This document shows positions 1-7,586 of a stretch of 39,008 nt of DNA, piece after piece. The stretch lies in assembly GCA_002423495.1 (NCBI GenBank), contig DIWN01000038.1, positions 1-39,008 on the forward strand, read 5' to 3'. A program made the translations under genes and the position numbers. Position 1 is the stretch's first letter. Each line of letters opens with the position of its first letter. The notes beneath the pieces are model-generated. The model searched no databases, was not told the origin of the DNA, and saw nothing but the letters and a program-made list of their open reading frames with translations. The DNA is from Anaerolineaceae bacterium UBA6105 (GTDB taxonomy: Bacteria; Chloroflexota; Anaerolineae; Anaerolineales; Anaerolineaceae).

Positions 1-51
1 TGACTTTCAAGACGGTATCTACAACTACTTTGTCTCATCCTACACCAACAT

Positions 52-232
52 CGTCATCGCGAGGGAGCGAAGCAACCGTGGCGATCTGCCTTTGTTCCTA
101 CACATCAAGCCCAAAAATCAGATTGCCACGCCCCTAACACGTTTATTGGTCAATGCATCCTGCAGAATCGGGGCTCGCAATGACCAGAGGAGCCGTCATC
201 GCGAGGGAGCGAAGCGACCGTGGCGATCTGCC
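52..232. repeat. Dispersed palindromic repeat, two direct copies plus inverted parts
   Basis: Two near-identical 39-base copies (52-90 and 194-232) differ at one position and begin CGTCATCGCGAGGGAGCGAA. Between them are inverted pieces: CAGATTGCCACG (119-130) is complementary to the 3' end of the direct copy with one mismatch, and GGGCTCGCAATGAC (171-184) is an imperfect complement of its 5' end. So 52-184 reads as one imperfect inverted-repeat element followed by a second left arm. Repeats of this wording are common between genes in many bacteria and look like non-coding mobile or REP/MITE-like elements. Nothing in 1-51 can be assigned; any gene to the left is outside the window. Confidence 0.7.
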
Positions 233-244
233 GTTTGAAAAAGA

Positions 245-269
245 GCCGGATTCAGAAGCGGAATCCGGC
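245..269. repeat. REP-like perfect hairpin
   Basis: A perfect 9-bp stem GCCGGATTC (245-253) and GAATCCGGC (261-269) surrounds a 7-base loop. It is followed by CTACGAGGG and then an A-rich, not T-rich, stretch on the plus strand, so it does not look like a plus-strand terminator. Its sequence is of the kind often seen as an extragenic palindrome. It belongs to a different family from the hairpins at 31-38 kb. Confidence 0.5.
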
Positions 270-365
270 CTACGAGGGAAAAAAATAAGCGGAGTTGGCA
301 ATGATGAAAATTGTTGTAATCGCGGGTGATTTTGTGTCACCCTTAATTTATGGTATATAAAACAC

Positions 366-1802
366 ATGCAAAAGCTGCGAAAACATATTCTCATATTGCT
401 GTGCCTCCTGCTTCTAAGCCTTGGCATCGGCACGCCAATCCAGGCGACAGAGGCAAAAAACGACCTGGCACCCTTGCAAAGCGTCAGCGCTTATGAGTTG
501 ATCGCGGCGATGAACGTGCTGCGCATGTCCAACGGGCTGCCGGCTCTGATCGAACATCCCATCATCAACGCTGTGGCGCAGGGCACTGCCCAAATCATGG
601 CGGATGGATTGCTTTCGTGGCACATCGGCGACGTGAAAGGGCGCCTGGCAGCAGCAGGATATGGCGGGGGCGGGACTGTTTTCGCTACGGAAAACTTCGC
701 TGTCGCCGGCGACAGCGCCACTATCGATCAGATCATGCTGATGTGGGATGATTACGACCATATGCGCCCCGCCACCCAGCCTTACTACTGCCATGTTGGC
801 GCGGGCACTGCAAAAGCCAGCAACGGCATGACCTATTTCATCCTGCAAGCCGCCTATGTCTCAGGGGTCCCCTGCGAAGCCGTTCCTCCCGGCAGTGTAA
901 CCCCCATCCCCGGGCAAACCCCGATTGTTCCTGGCATTATTACCCCCGTCAAATTGGTGGAGCCTGACGAAAATGGCAATTACCTGCATATCGTCATGCC
1001 GGGGCAGAGCTTTTGGGCAATTGCCGTGGCTTATGGGGTGACTATCAAGGACATTCTTCTCTGGAACAACCTGCCCGAAAGTTATGTGCTGCAAGCTGGA
1101 GACGAGCTGCTGATCGCCGGACCGAACTCGCGCGCGCTGGTAACCCCAACGCCAATGGGGAATGTGATCCTTACCACGCCCGACAGCCAGGGGCGGATTG
1201 TGCACGTGGTGCAGGCATATCAGAACCTGTCAAAAATTGGCGAGGCTTATGGGGTTGCGGTGAACAGGCTGGTGGAGCTCAACGGCATAACCGTGGAAAC
1301 ACCGCTTCAGGTCGGGCAAAGACTGCTAATAAAAGGTCCGGATCAGACTCCCACCCCCTCTCCCGTTCCGCTGACCCCATTGCAGAAGCTCACCCCAGCT
1401 GCGGATGGCAAGTATTATCACGTAGTAACTGAGGGACAAACTCTTGTTTGGATTGCGGGTTTGTATGGCATCTCAACGGCTGACCTGATGACGTGGAATT
1501 ATCTCAATGCTTCCAGCGTGATTTTCCCGGGGGACAGACTGCTGCTGCAGGTCACCCCGCCGGCAACCAACACGCCGACGCTAGCCCCTGCAACTGAAAC
1601 GCCCTTGCCAAGCGCCACCCCCAGCCCTTCGCCAACCTCAACCCGGCTCTACTTGCCGACCTCAACTGCCACCGAAACTTCGGCTGCCCTGAGCGAAGCA
1701 GAACGTCCAAACAACTGGCTCTTGATCCTGGCAGTCGCTGCCATTGGAGCGGCGGTCTTTCTTGTTATCAACTCTCAAAAATCGGAGAAAAAACCAAAAT
1801 AA
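366..1802 (+). CDS. Secreted CAP-domain protein with three LysM domains and C-terminal anchor
   Basis: A 478-residue cell-envelope protein. Residues 1-27 form a signal peptide (basic MQKLRKH, then a Leu-rich core). A CAP/SCP-PR1 domain covers about 42-168 (starts AYELIAAMNVLRMSNGL). Three LysM domains follow at about 204-254, 276-327 and 348-398, each opening with a Y/V-x-H-V/I pair and containing an AxxYG[VI] core (AVAYGV, GEAYGV, AGLYGI). A Thr/Ser/Pro-rich linker follows, then a hydrophobic helix at about 450-470 and a KSEKKPK tail, typical of a C-terminal membrane anchor. LysM domains bind N-acetylglucosamine polymers, so it probably sits on peptidoglycan; the role of the CAP domain in bacteria is poorly known. 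It is a single gene, not in an operon. No clear Shine-Dalgarno sequence precedes the ATG, but an AT-rich TATGGTATATAAA lies just upstream. Confidence 0.88.
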   Translation: MQKLRKHILILLCLLLLSLGIGTPIQATEAKNDLAPLQSVSAYELIAAMNVLRMSNGLPALIEHPIINAVAQGTAQIMADGLLSWHIGDVKGRLAAAGYGGGGTVFATENFAVAGDSATIDQIMLMWDDYDHMRPATQPYYCHVGAGTAKASNGMTYFILQAAYVSGVPCEAVPPGSVTPIPGQTPIVPGIITPVKLVEPDENGNYLHIVMPGQSFWAIAVAYGVTIKDILLWNNLPESYVLQAGDELLIAGPNSRALVTPTPMGNVILTTPDSQGRIVHVVQAYQNLSKIGEAYGVAVNRLVELNGITVETPLQVGQRLLIKGPDQTPTPSPVPLTPLQKLTPAADGKYYHVVTEGQTLVWIAGLYGISTADLMTWNYLNASSVIFPGDRLLLQVTPPATNTPTLAPATETPLPSATPSPSPTSTRLYLPTSTATETSAALSEAERPNNWLLILAVAAIGAAVFLVINSQKSEKKPK

Positions 1803-1985
1803 GGGTTTTGCGCTTGGTTTCGAAGCTTTGCCATAATTCTATGATTGGCAAGCAAAGTATCCTGTCATCAATTTAGATGCCCTTCGCCCGCCCCTAAACA
1901 GGCATGAACCAGATGTTTCTTTATCGCTATCATTGCCATATTCGAAAGGGCTTTTGCTTGAGAAAATCCTGGTATGCAAGAGTTT

Positions 1986-3938
1986 TTATGGTATTTCAGG
2001 AATCGTACTCTGATCAAACTCGAATCCATCTTTTATAAGGCGATCAATCACATATGTTCGAATTTCGGTTTTGGATACATAATCCTTCTCAGAGCACGCT
2101 CCGACATAAGACGAAACTACGCCGCTTGACCAAGTAAATTTTTCTAGATTTAATCGGTAATACCGGTCACAATCGATGACTGTCATGTAGTCAAACTGGT
2201 AAAAAGGCGGTGTAAAGTAATCTTCTTTCAACGTCCATTGACCAATTCCGGATTTATCCTCAGCCCGATCAGTTCCTGCGGCTAAAACCAAACTCCCGGA
2301 AAAATCCTCCGCAAACATTGACATTCCCGCGTTCATCCAGGAAGGTTGCGGTTGGGCAATGAGCTCAAGGATTGTTGGGGCGATATCAATATGCTGCGTG
2401 TTTTCTGTTGTGATAGTTCGGTTACTGCTATCTGGCAGGTAAAATATCATCGGCAGACGCTCAACTGTGCTCAATTTTTCACCATGGTCACTGCTGATGA
2501 TAATCAGAGTCGACTCCAATTCTCCGGTTTCTTCCAAACCACGGAATAAGACTTCGAGCGCCGAGTCAACATCCACAATTGCGTCATCATACAGGTCCTT
2601 GTTCCATGATTCTTGATTGTCGCGGTCTATGTGTGCGGAAAATTTTGTGGATTCTGGATAAAACTTATCGCCATGCGATCCCAGCCAATGTATGTGGACA
2701 AACACTGGCTGATTTTTTTGGTCTAACAACTCCAAAGCTTTGTAAACTTTCTCTAAATCATTGAAATCTTGTTGGGTAACAGTGATCTGTTCGAAAGTAT
2801 TCTGCATAGTTTCGATGAAAAAGATATGTTTCAAACGGCTAAGCACACGCCCTTCAACTTCTTTTATGAACAAGACCGAATTGCCGGGAACGCGTGTGTT
2901 CAAATAGTTGGTGATGCTATTCAATTCCAAATATGCGCCGTTCGATTCGTTGAATCCATGCTGAAAGTTTTGGCTTGACGCATCGATGTAGTGGCGAATA
3001 GTCAGCTGCGAGGAATAGTATCCGAGATCCCGCAGTATGGCTGCCAGATGTTCAAGGCTATCCTTTCCTTTCAGCACATCCGGAGGAAACAGCAAACGTG
3101 TCTCAGATGGATATTTTCCAGTAAGGATCGATGTAATTGATCCGCTGGTGTTTGCAGCATTGTTAAAGTGGTTGGTGCTGATTATGAGACTGTCTTTGAT
3201 GGAATCCAGGAATGGGGTTGTTTCCCTCTCATATCCGTAGACACTCATATTTCTGGCGTTCACCCCATCCGGGGTAAACAGCACGATATTGGGCAAATCA
3301 CTCGCACTGGTAAGAGAATTGAGCTCTCCTCTGACGCTCGATGGGACACGAATGAATATCATGCTGAGGAGAATTGGTACGACGGTAAAAATTATAGCCA
3401 GGGCACCAACAACCTTATGACTGGATTTTTTTGTGGGACGGTGGATGATAAATTTTGCCATCCTGATATCCGCCAGGATAAATAGACTAAGCCAAAGAAA
3501 CAGATAGATGCTCCTGGTTATTCCACTGGAATCGACGATCCCAAATTTTAAAACCGTGTAGGTAAAATTATCGATTAACAGCAGCCCCAGGGAGGCAAGC
3601 ACTGCTGCCGGAGCAAGCGCTAACAGGTGGGCAATAATTCTAATTTTCCTCGGGAAAATCGCAGAGATTATTAACGCAGGAACAGAACATAACAGCAAGA
3701 AGGCTGCCAAAAGGAAAAACGCAACCAACAAAACACTAATTCTTTCGACGAACGAAGACGCGCTCAGGAAAGAAGGTTTGGTTGTTATGAACAACCATTC
3801 CATGAAGACAAGCAAAATGCCACTGAGGAGACACATTATTAAGTTCGAAATCAACAGGTTAACAAAGCTGTCTCTCTTTTCCACGGTTTCATTACCAGGG
3901 GTATGGCCATTTCTGTTAAGTTGCAGTAAAGCTTTCAT
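1986..3938 (-). CDS. Membrane alkaline-phosphatase-superfamily (sulfatase-fold) transferase
   Basis: A 650-residue protein with five or six N-terminal membrane helices (about 25-200) and an extracellular sulfatase-fold domain from about 214. Metal and active-site elements are visible: Asp224 in FTPDGVNARN, a probable nucleophile Thr264 in AANTSGSITSILTGKYP, a His in HWLGSHGDKFYP, and SSDHGEK near 490. The position that is Cys/Ser in formylglycine sulfatases (CxPSR) is Thr here and the PSR residues are absent. This fits LtaS, GacH and phosphoethanolamine transferases, which use Thr to pass a phospho-alcohol group to a glycan or lipid. The start overlaps the stop of the upstream methyltransferase gene by 4 bases, so the two are translationally coupled as the last genes of the decoration operon. 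The likely job is phospho-group decoration of the surface polysaccharide; substrate unknown. Confidence 0.8.
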   Translation of the reverse strand: MKALLQLNRNGHTPGNETVEKRDSFVNLLISNLIMCLLSGILLVFMEWLFITTKPSFLSASSFVERISVLLVAFFLLAAFLLLCSVPALIISAIFPRKIRIIAHLLALAPAAVLASLGLLLIDNFTYTVLKFGIVDSSGITRSIYLFLWLSLFILADIRMAKFIIHRPTKKSSHKVVGALAIIFTVVPILLSMIFIRVPSSVRGELNSLTSASDLPNIVLFTPDGVNARNMSVYGYERETTPFLDSIKDSLIISTNHFNNAANTSGSITSILTGKYPSETRLLFPPDVLKGKDSLEHLAAILRDLGYYSSQLTIRHYIDASSQNFQHGFNESNGAYLELNSITNYLNTRVPGNSVLFIKEVEGRVLSRLKHIFFIETMQNTFEQITVTQQDFNDLEKVYKALELLDQKNQPVFVHIHWLGSHGDKFYPESTKFSAHIDRDNQESWNKDLYDDAIVDVDSALEVLFRGLEETGELESTLIIISSDHGEKLSTVERLPMIFYLPDSSNRTITTENTQHIDIAPTILELIAQPQPSWMNAGMSMFAEDFSGSLVLAAGTDRAEDKSGIGQWTLKEDYFTPPFYQFDYMTVIDCDRYYRLNLEKFTWSSGVVSSYVGACSEKDYVSKTEIRTYVIDRLIKDGFEFDQSTIPEIP

Positions 3939-5323
3939 TTTTTCATTAGTAAAAATAAGGTTCGTTCTGAATCAGGAACTCTCTCCTCAGTAAGGATGTC
4001 ATAAAAGAGTGAAAAGGCATCCCGAAAACCTTCAAGGGTGTAATCCGGGAAAATATCTACTCTTGACGCCAATAAACGCGTCACTTGCGAGTCTCTCTTG
4101 GGAACAAATTCTATGATCAAATTTTCACCAAGGTCAGCAAAGTATCTTGCCGCATCAATCAATGGTACGTTATTTGAGATTGCCAGGTGGTGAATGAGTG
4201 CCAATGCCATCACCAGGTCAACTGGTCCGCGTGCCTGCATGGAGTCGCGTTCGGCGTTATGCCAGCCCAGATCGGGGGATGGGTTGGTCAAATCCATGCA
4301 AAGCGGGAGCATGAATTTTTCATTTTTCTTCTTTACCATATCATAATTCTGCTGCACGGCGCCTGGGTCAATATCAAAACACACCGTTGGTATCTGCAGA
4401 TCGCTGGCCACCCGGCTGAACTCTCCAGTGTTTCCACCCAAATCCCAAACCTTTTTTGGCTGGACTTTCTCAATGAAGGTCCTAACGAGTTGGCGCTTGG
4501 CTTCAAACGAATCTTGGGTGTAATTATTATCCTCGTAGTAATCCGTCCACTCGGTTTGAATCGTTTCCACCTTCAAACTTCGCACGGTCGAAAGCAAGCT
4601 GTCGAGTAGGCTGTAGAGCGCTGATTTACTAATCCTGCCTTTGACCTGCTCCTGCGAAACTTCTTTGTTCTCGTAGCGTTTCTGTGTTTTGGCGTGCAGG
4701 TGGATGTGGCTTGCCAGGCCAAAATTTAACTTTGTGGTGGCAGGCAATAGTTTAGAAGCAAGGTCAAGAGGAATGCCATCGATATATAAACGCATTAACT
4801 GAGCAAGCCGAATATCTTTTTTAGCCATCAGGGCAAGCGGTGCCAAAAAGTGCTGGCAAAACTGGCGGTATGCCACCCAAGGCATGCCTTCCTCGTACTT
4901 TTCAAAGGAAAGCGTGTCAATGAATAGTGGTTTGCCGCGATGGAATTGGATGTTGTAGGCGCTGGCGTCCTTGAGGCTCATGCCAAATTTAAGCGCCCGG
5001 CGTGCGATTGCCAGGGTAAGAATAGCCGCATCCTTCAATTGGTTAAAACACCACTCGTAAGGATAAGAAATGAAATCAATCGTCTCGGGTTGAATTACTT
5101 TGTAGGCGATTTCCGGCTGTGGCGCGAGGGAAAGGTCCACTTCTTTATGAGCTACCAGAGTTCTTGACTTGTTCAGCTGTTCATACAGACCGGAGCTCAT
5201 CAGCATGTCGTATTCTTCCTGATATTTTTGGTTAACCTGGCGATACAACTTGCCATCATGCTTAAACATGAAACCGCTCGGATCTCTAAAGGATCCGCTT
5301 ACTTTTTCATTCAACGCAATCAT
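3935..5323 (-). CDS. Class I SAM methyltransferase with N-terminal kinase-like region
   Basis: A 462-residue protein. The C-terminal half is a class I methyltransferase: motif I is VWDLGGNTGEFSRVA (from about 292), followed by an acidic CFDIDPGAV strand and an ALALIHHLA segment. The N-terminal half (about 1-240) starts with SGSFRDPSGFMFKHDGKLYRQV. It contains LKDASAYNIQF (118-127) and GKPLFIDTLSFE (130-141), spaced as Asp119-x4-Asn124-x11-Asp136, which resembles the catalytic loop and metal-binding Asp of protein kinase or aminoglycoside-phosphotransferase folds. Similar two-part proteins are sometimes annotated as NoeA-like nodulation or polysaccharide-modifying proteins. Its place between the small membrane protein and the sulfatase-fold transferase suggests it modifies the glycan or its lipid-linked precursor in the cytoplasm. 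Methyltransferase call firm; kinase-like call inferred. Confidence 0.8.
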   Translation of the reverse strand: MIALNEKVSGSFRDPSGFMFKHDGKLYRQVNQKYQEEYDMLMSSGLYEQLNKSRTLVAHKEVDLSLAPQPEIAYKVIQPETIDFISYPYEWCFNQLKDAAILTLAIARRALKFGMSLKDASAYNIQFHRGKPLFIDTLSFEKYEEGMPWVAYRQFCQHFLAPLALMAKKDIRLAQLMRLYIDGIPLDLASKLLPATTKLNFGLASHIHLHAKTQKRYENKEVSQEQVKGRISKSALYSLLDSLLSTVRSLKVETIQTEWTDYYEDNNYTQDSFEAKRQLVRTFIEKVQPKKVWDLGGNTGEFSRVASDLQIPTVCFDIDPGAVQQNYDMVKKKNEKFMLPLCMDLTNPSPDLGWHNAERDSMQARGPVDLVMALALIHHLAISNNVPLIDAARYFADLGENLIIEFVPKRDSQVTRLLASRVDIFPDYTLEGFRDAFSLFYDILTEERVPDSERTLFLLMKK

Positions 5324-5332
5324 GATTATTCG

Positions 5333-5578
5333 CTACTTGCTTTCTTCTGAGGAACTCTCCATTGTAGATTCCACCACTGCTGTCGGATCCAAATCCTCTT
5401 CTGAATTCTCTTTTCCGCGCACAAAGATGTTCTTGATGTTTTTCCAGAATAGCCGCACGAATACGCCCAAACCCAATATAGCCCCCAGTACCAATTGGAT
5501 GATCATGCTCCCGGAGCCCGGGTCAAGATAAGTTCGAGTGGCACCCTGAACGAATTCGTTGATTGATAAAAAGTTCAT
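5333..5578 (-). CDS. Small single-helix membrane protein with YLDPGSGS motif
   Basis: An 81-residue protein with a short N-terminal segment, the motif TYLDPGSGSMIIQ (about 16-28), one membrane helix (about 25-44, IIQLVLGAILGLGVFVRLFW), a basic WKNIKNIFVRGK edge and an acidic Glu/Ser-rich tail. Small proteins with a YLDPGSGS-helix-RFW layout recur beside sulfatase-fold and glycan-modifying genes in several bacteria; no function is established that I can name. An AAGGA sequence 8 bases before the ATG supports this start. It lies between the acyl carrier protein and methyltransferase genes, a place comparable to that of the small DltX-type subunit in teichoic-acid alanylation operons, but no sequence link to DltX is visible. 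Confidence 0.75.
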   Translation of the reverse strand: MNFLSINEFVQGATRTYLDPGSGSMIIQLVLGAILGLGVFVRLFWKNIKNIFVRGKENSEEDLDPTAVVESTMESSSEESK

Positions 5579-5654
5579 GTCTTAATTCCTTCAGCCTTAA
5601 ATTTACCATACATTTGGAGTCACTATCCGTGAAGATAGTTTCTCAAGGCCTTGC

Positions 5655-5671
5655 CCTCTAAAAATTAGAGG
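5655..5671 (-). other. Intercistronic stem-loop after the acyl carrier protein gene
   Basis: A perfect 7-bp stem (CCTCTAA/TTAGAGG) with a 3-base loop sits in the only sizeable gap (about 100 bases) of the minus-strand operon, just downstream of the ACP stop. No U-tract follows in the minus direction, so it is more likely a processing, stability or weak attenuation hairpin than a full terminator. Confidence 0.35.
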
Positions 5672-5678
5672 TGCTCTT

Positions 5679-5924
5679 TTAGCTGTTCACTTTGGCTTCA
5701 ATCGCTGACTTTAATTCCCCGACGGTTTTAAAACCAAAAGCTTCCTGTTGCGTAAATTCGATATCGAATTCAATTTCAAGGGAGGTGATCAGGTTGATGT
5801 GCGAGAAAGAATCCCAACCCACCACATCGCTTGCAGTCATCTCGTCGAAGATTTCAATTTCCGGGTTGTCAAAAACTTCCCGAAATACATTGTTCATCCG
5901 CGCAACTACATCATTTTGTGCCAT
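5679..5924 (-). CDS. Acyl carrier protein (Dlt/alginate-type modification system)
   Basis: An 81-residue acyl carrier protein. Ser39 in VVGWDSFSHINLI is the expected phosphopantetheine attachment site, and the rest fits the usual four-helix ACP (EIEFDIEFTQQEA, VGELKSAIEAKVNS). The gene lies 3 bases after the stop of the AMP-ligase, and its GGAGG ribosome-binding site lies within the ligase's last codons, so the pair is coupled. Its neighbours are the AMP-ligase, the SGNH protein and the MBOAT, so it probably accepts an activated acyl group and delivers it to the membrane acyltransferase, as DltC does with D-alanine. It is not in a fatty-acid synthesis setting. Confidence 0.9.
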   Translation of the reverse strand: MAQNDVVARMNNVFREVFDNPEIEIFDEMTASDVVGWDSFSHINLITSLEIEFDIEFTQQEAFGFKTVGELKSAIEAKVNS

Positions 5925-5927
5925 TCT

Positions 5928-7547
5928 TTATTCCTCCATCGTGGAGAGATCCCCCACGTCTTGTCCTAAGTATTGTTTTTTCAACACCCGACGCATCACT
6001 TTTCCACTTTTTGTTTTTGGAATTTTATCTGTGAACACCACTTCTTTAGGCGAAGCCAGCGAAGCCACCTTCTTTGCAACGTAGAGCTTAATTCCCATAT
6101 CCAGTTTCCGCAATGAAGGAGACTGCTCATCATGGACCACAAAGGCCACGACCTTTTCATAAAGGAGGTCGTCGGGCAGCCCAACCACGGCACAATCCAA
6201 AACATGCGGCACTTCCATCACGGCCGACTCAATCTCGAAGGGGCTGACAAGGTGACCCGCGGTGTTGATGACATCATCACTTCTGCCAATGTACCAGTAG
6301 TAACCGTCCTCATCCCGATACGCAATATCACCGGAGCTATAGAAATCCCCCAGGAATTTGTTTTGGTAAACCACGGGGTTGCCAACATATTCTCTGAACA
6401 TTGAATTCCAGGGTTTTCGGATGCAAAGCAACCCCTGGGTGTTATTCGGCAAAGGATTGTCCTTGCTCTCAAGGATAGCGGCTTCAAGATATGACAGCGG
6501 CTTGCCCATCGAGCCCGGTCTCACTTCCAAACCCGGGTAGTTGGCAACCATGATGCTGCCTGTTTCAGTCTGGAACCAGGTGTCGTAGATCTCACAATGG
6601 AAGATCCTGCGCCCCCACAACACCAGGTTGGGATCGAGGGGTTCACCAACAGTATAGACCCTCTTTAGAGAGCTGAGGTCATATTGCTGGTAGAACGTAT
6701 CTGCCTGCTGCGCCATCATGCGAAAGACGGTAGGGGCAGTGTATAAGATCTGAACCTTGTAGCGTTCAATCACGCGCATCCAAAGTGCCGGGTCGTAATT
6801 CGCATCCAGCTGAACCTGGGTCAGCCCCAAAGCCCATGGCGCCGTGATGCCGTATGTCGTTCCGGTTACCCAGCCCGGGTCAGCCGTGCACCAGAAGAGC
6901 TCGTCTGAGTTGACTTGCATGACCTCATCAAAACTGCGCAGGTGATCAATGATCGAAGCATGACAGTGCTGAACTGCCTTGGGCTTACCAGTGGAACCGG
7001 ATGTGAAGTGGAAGTGGGAGTATTGCTCAGGGTCGGTTTCTGGCGTGACGAACTCCGCCGAAGCCCGTTTGAATTGCTCGCGGATGCCAACAAACTGACC
7101 ATCAGACTGGTCCTCATCGACCAACAAAACCCGAAAAGACTCATCCAATTTTTGCAGTACCTTCACGAGGCGGAAGTTCATCCGGGAAGTTGAAATGATT
7201 GCCCTGGTATCGGTGTCTTTTATCCTCTCCACGATCGAGTCCTCCCCGATGCTGGTAAAGAGGATGCTGCTAACCAGGCCGAGCTTAAGCGCACCCAGGA
7301 AAAAGGCATATATTTCCACTGTTTTAGACAGCAGCAGCATGATCCGATCGCCTTTTTGATATCCAAGTGACGAGAGCAGGTTGGCTGCCTGGTTGCTTAA
7401 GTCGGTGAGTTGGGCAAAGCTAAACTCAAACAAGTTCTCATCTTTATCAATCAACTTGAGCGCTGTTTTTGCGCCAAGTCCGCGTTCCACTTGCCAATCA
7501 GTGCAAAGGTATCCGATGTTATTGTGAGGGAAAAATTGTGTCGTCAT
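5928..7547 (-). CDS. AMP-forming acyl ligase (acetyl-CoA synthetase-like)
   Basis: A 539-residue adenylate-forming enzyme of the usual family length. Core motifs are present: phosphate-binding loop HFTSGSTGKPKA (180-191), CTADPGWVTG (220-229), YDTWFQTETGS (321-331), YSSGDIAYRDEDGYYWYIGRSDDVINTAGH (about 403-432), and C-terminal KTKSGKVMRR (511-520) with catalytic Lys516. The TADPGWVTG wording is like acetyl-/acyl-CoA synthetases rather than D-alanine ligase DltA, so a short or medium carboxylic acid is a better guess than an amino acid. The ACP gene follows 3 bases downstream, so it may load that ACP directly. An AGGATCTT sequence precedes the ATG. A free-standing CoA ligase is the alternative, but the operon makes ACP loading more likely. 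Confidence 0.88.
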   Translation of the reverse strand: MTTQFFPHNNIGYLCTDWQVERGLGAKTALKLIDKDENLFEFSFAQLTDLSNQAANLLSSLGYQKGDRIMLLLSKTVEIYAFFLGALKLGLVSSILFTSIGEDSIVERIKDTDTRAIISTSRMNFRLVKVLQKLDESFRVLLVDEDQSDGQFVGIREQFKRASAEFVTPETDPEQYSHFHFTSGSTGKPKAVQHCHASIIDHLRSFDEVMQVNSDELFWCTADPGWVTGTTYGITAPWALGLTQVQLDANYDPALWMRVIERYKVQILYTAPTVFRMMAQQADTFYQQYDLSSLKRVYTVGEPLDPNLVLWGRRIFHCEIYDTWFQTETGSIMVANYPGLEVRPGSMGKPLSYLEAAILESKDNPLPNNTQGLLCIRKPWNSMFREYVGNPVVYQNKFLGDFYSSGDIAYRDEDGYYWYIGRSDDVINTAGHLVSPFEIESAVMEVPHVLDCAVVGLPDDLLYEKVVAFVVHDEQSPSLRKLDMGIKLYVAKKVASLASPKEVVFTDKIPKTKSGKVMRRVLKKQYLGQDVGDLSTMEE

Positions 7548-7586
7548 AAGATCCTGCCGATAATTACATGTTCAATTTCTGCCAGT

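Noticed and set aside
414..848. Long minus-strand frame inside the CAP/LysM gene
   Set aside because: It is the complement of a gene with clear domains; it has no motif or ribosome-binding site.
5333..5578. DltX
   Set aside because: Position is similar, but the YLDPGSGS-helix-RFW layout and acidic tail do not match DltX, so the name was not used.
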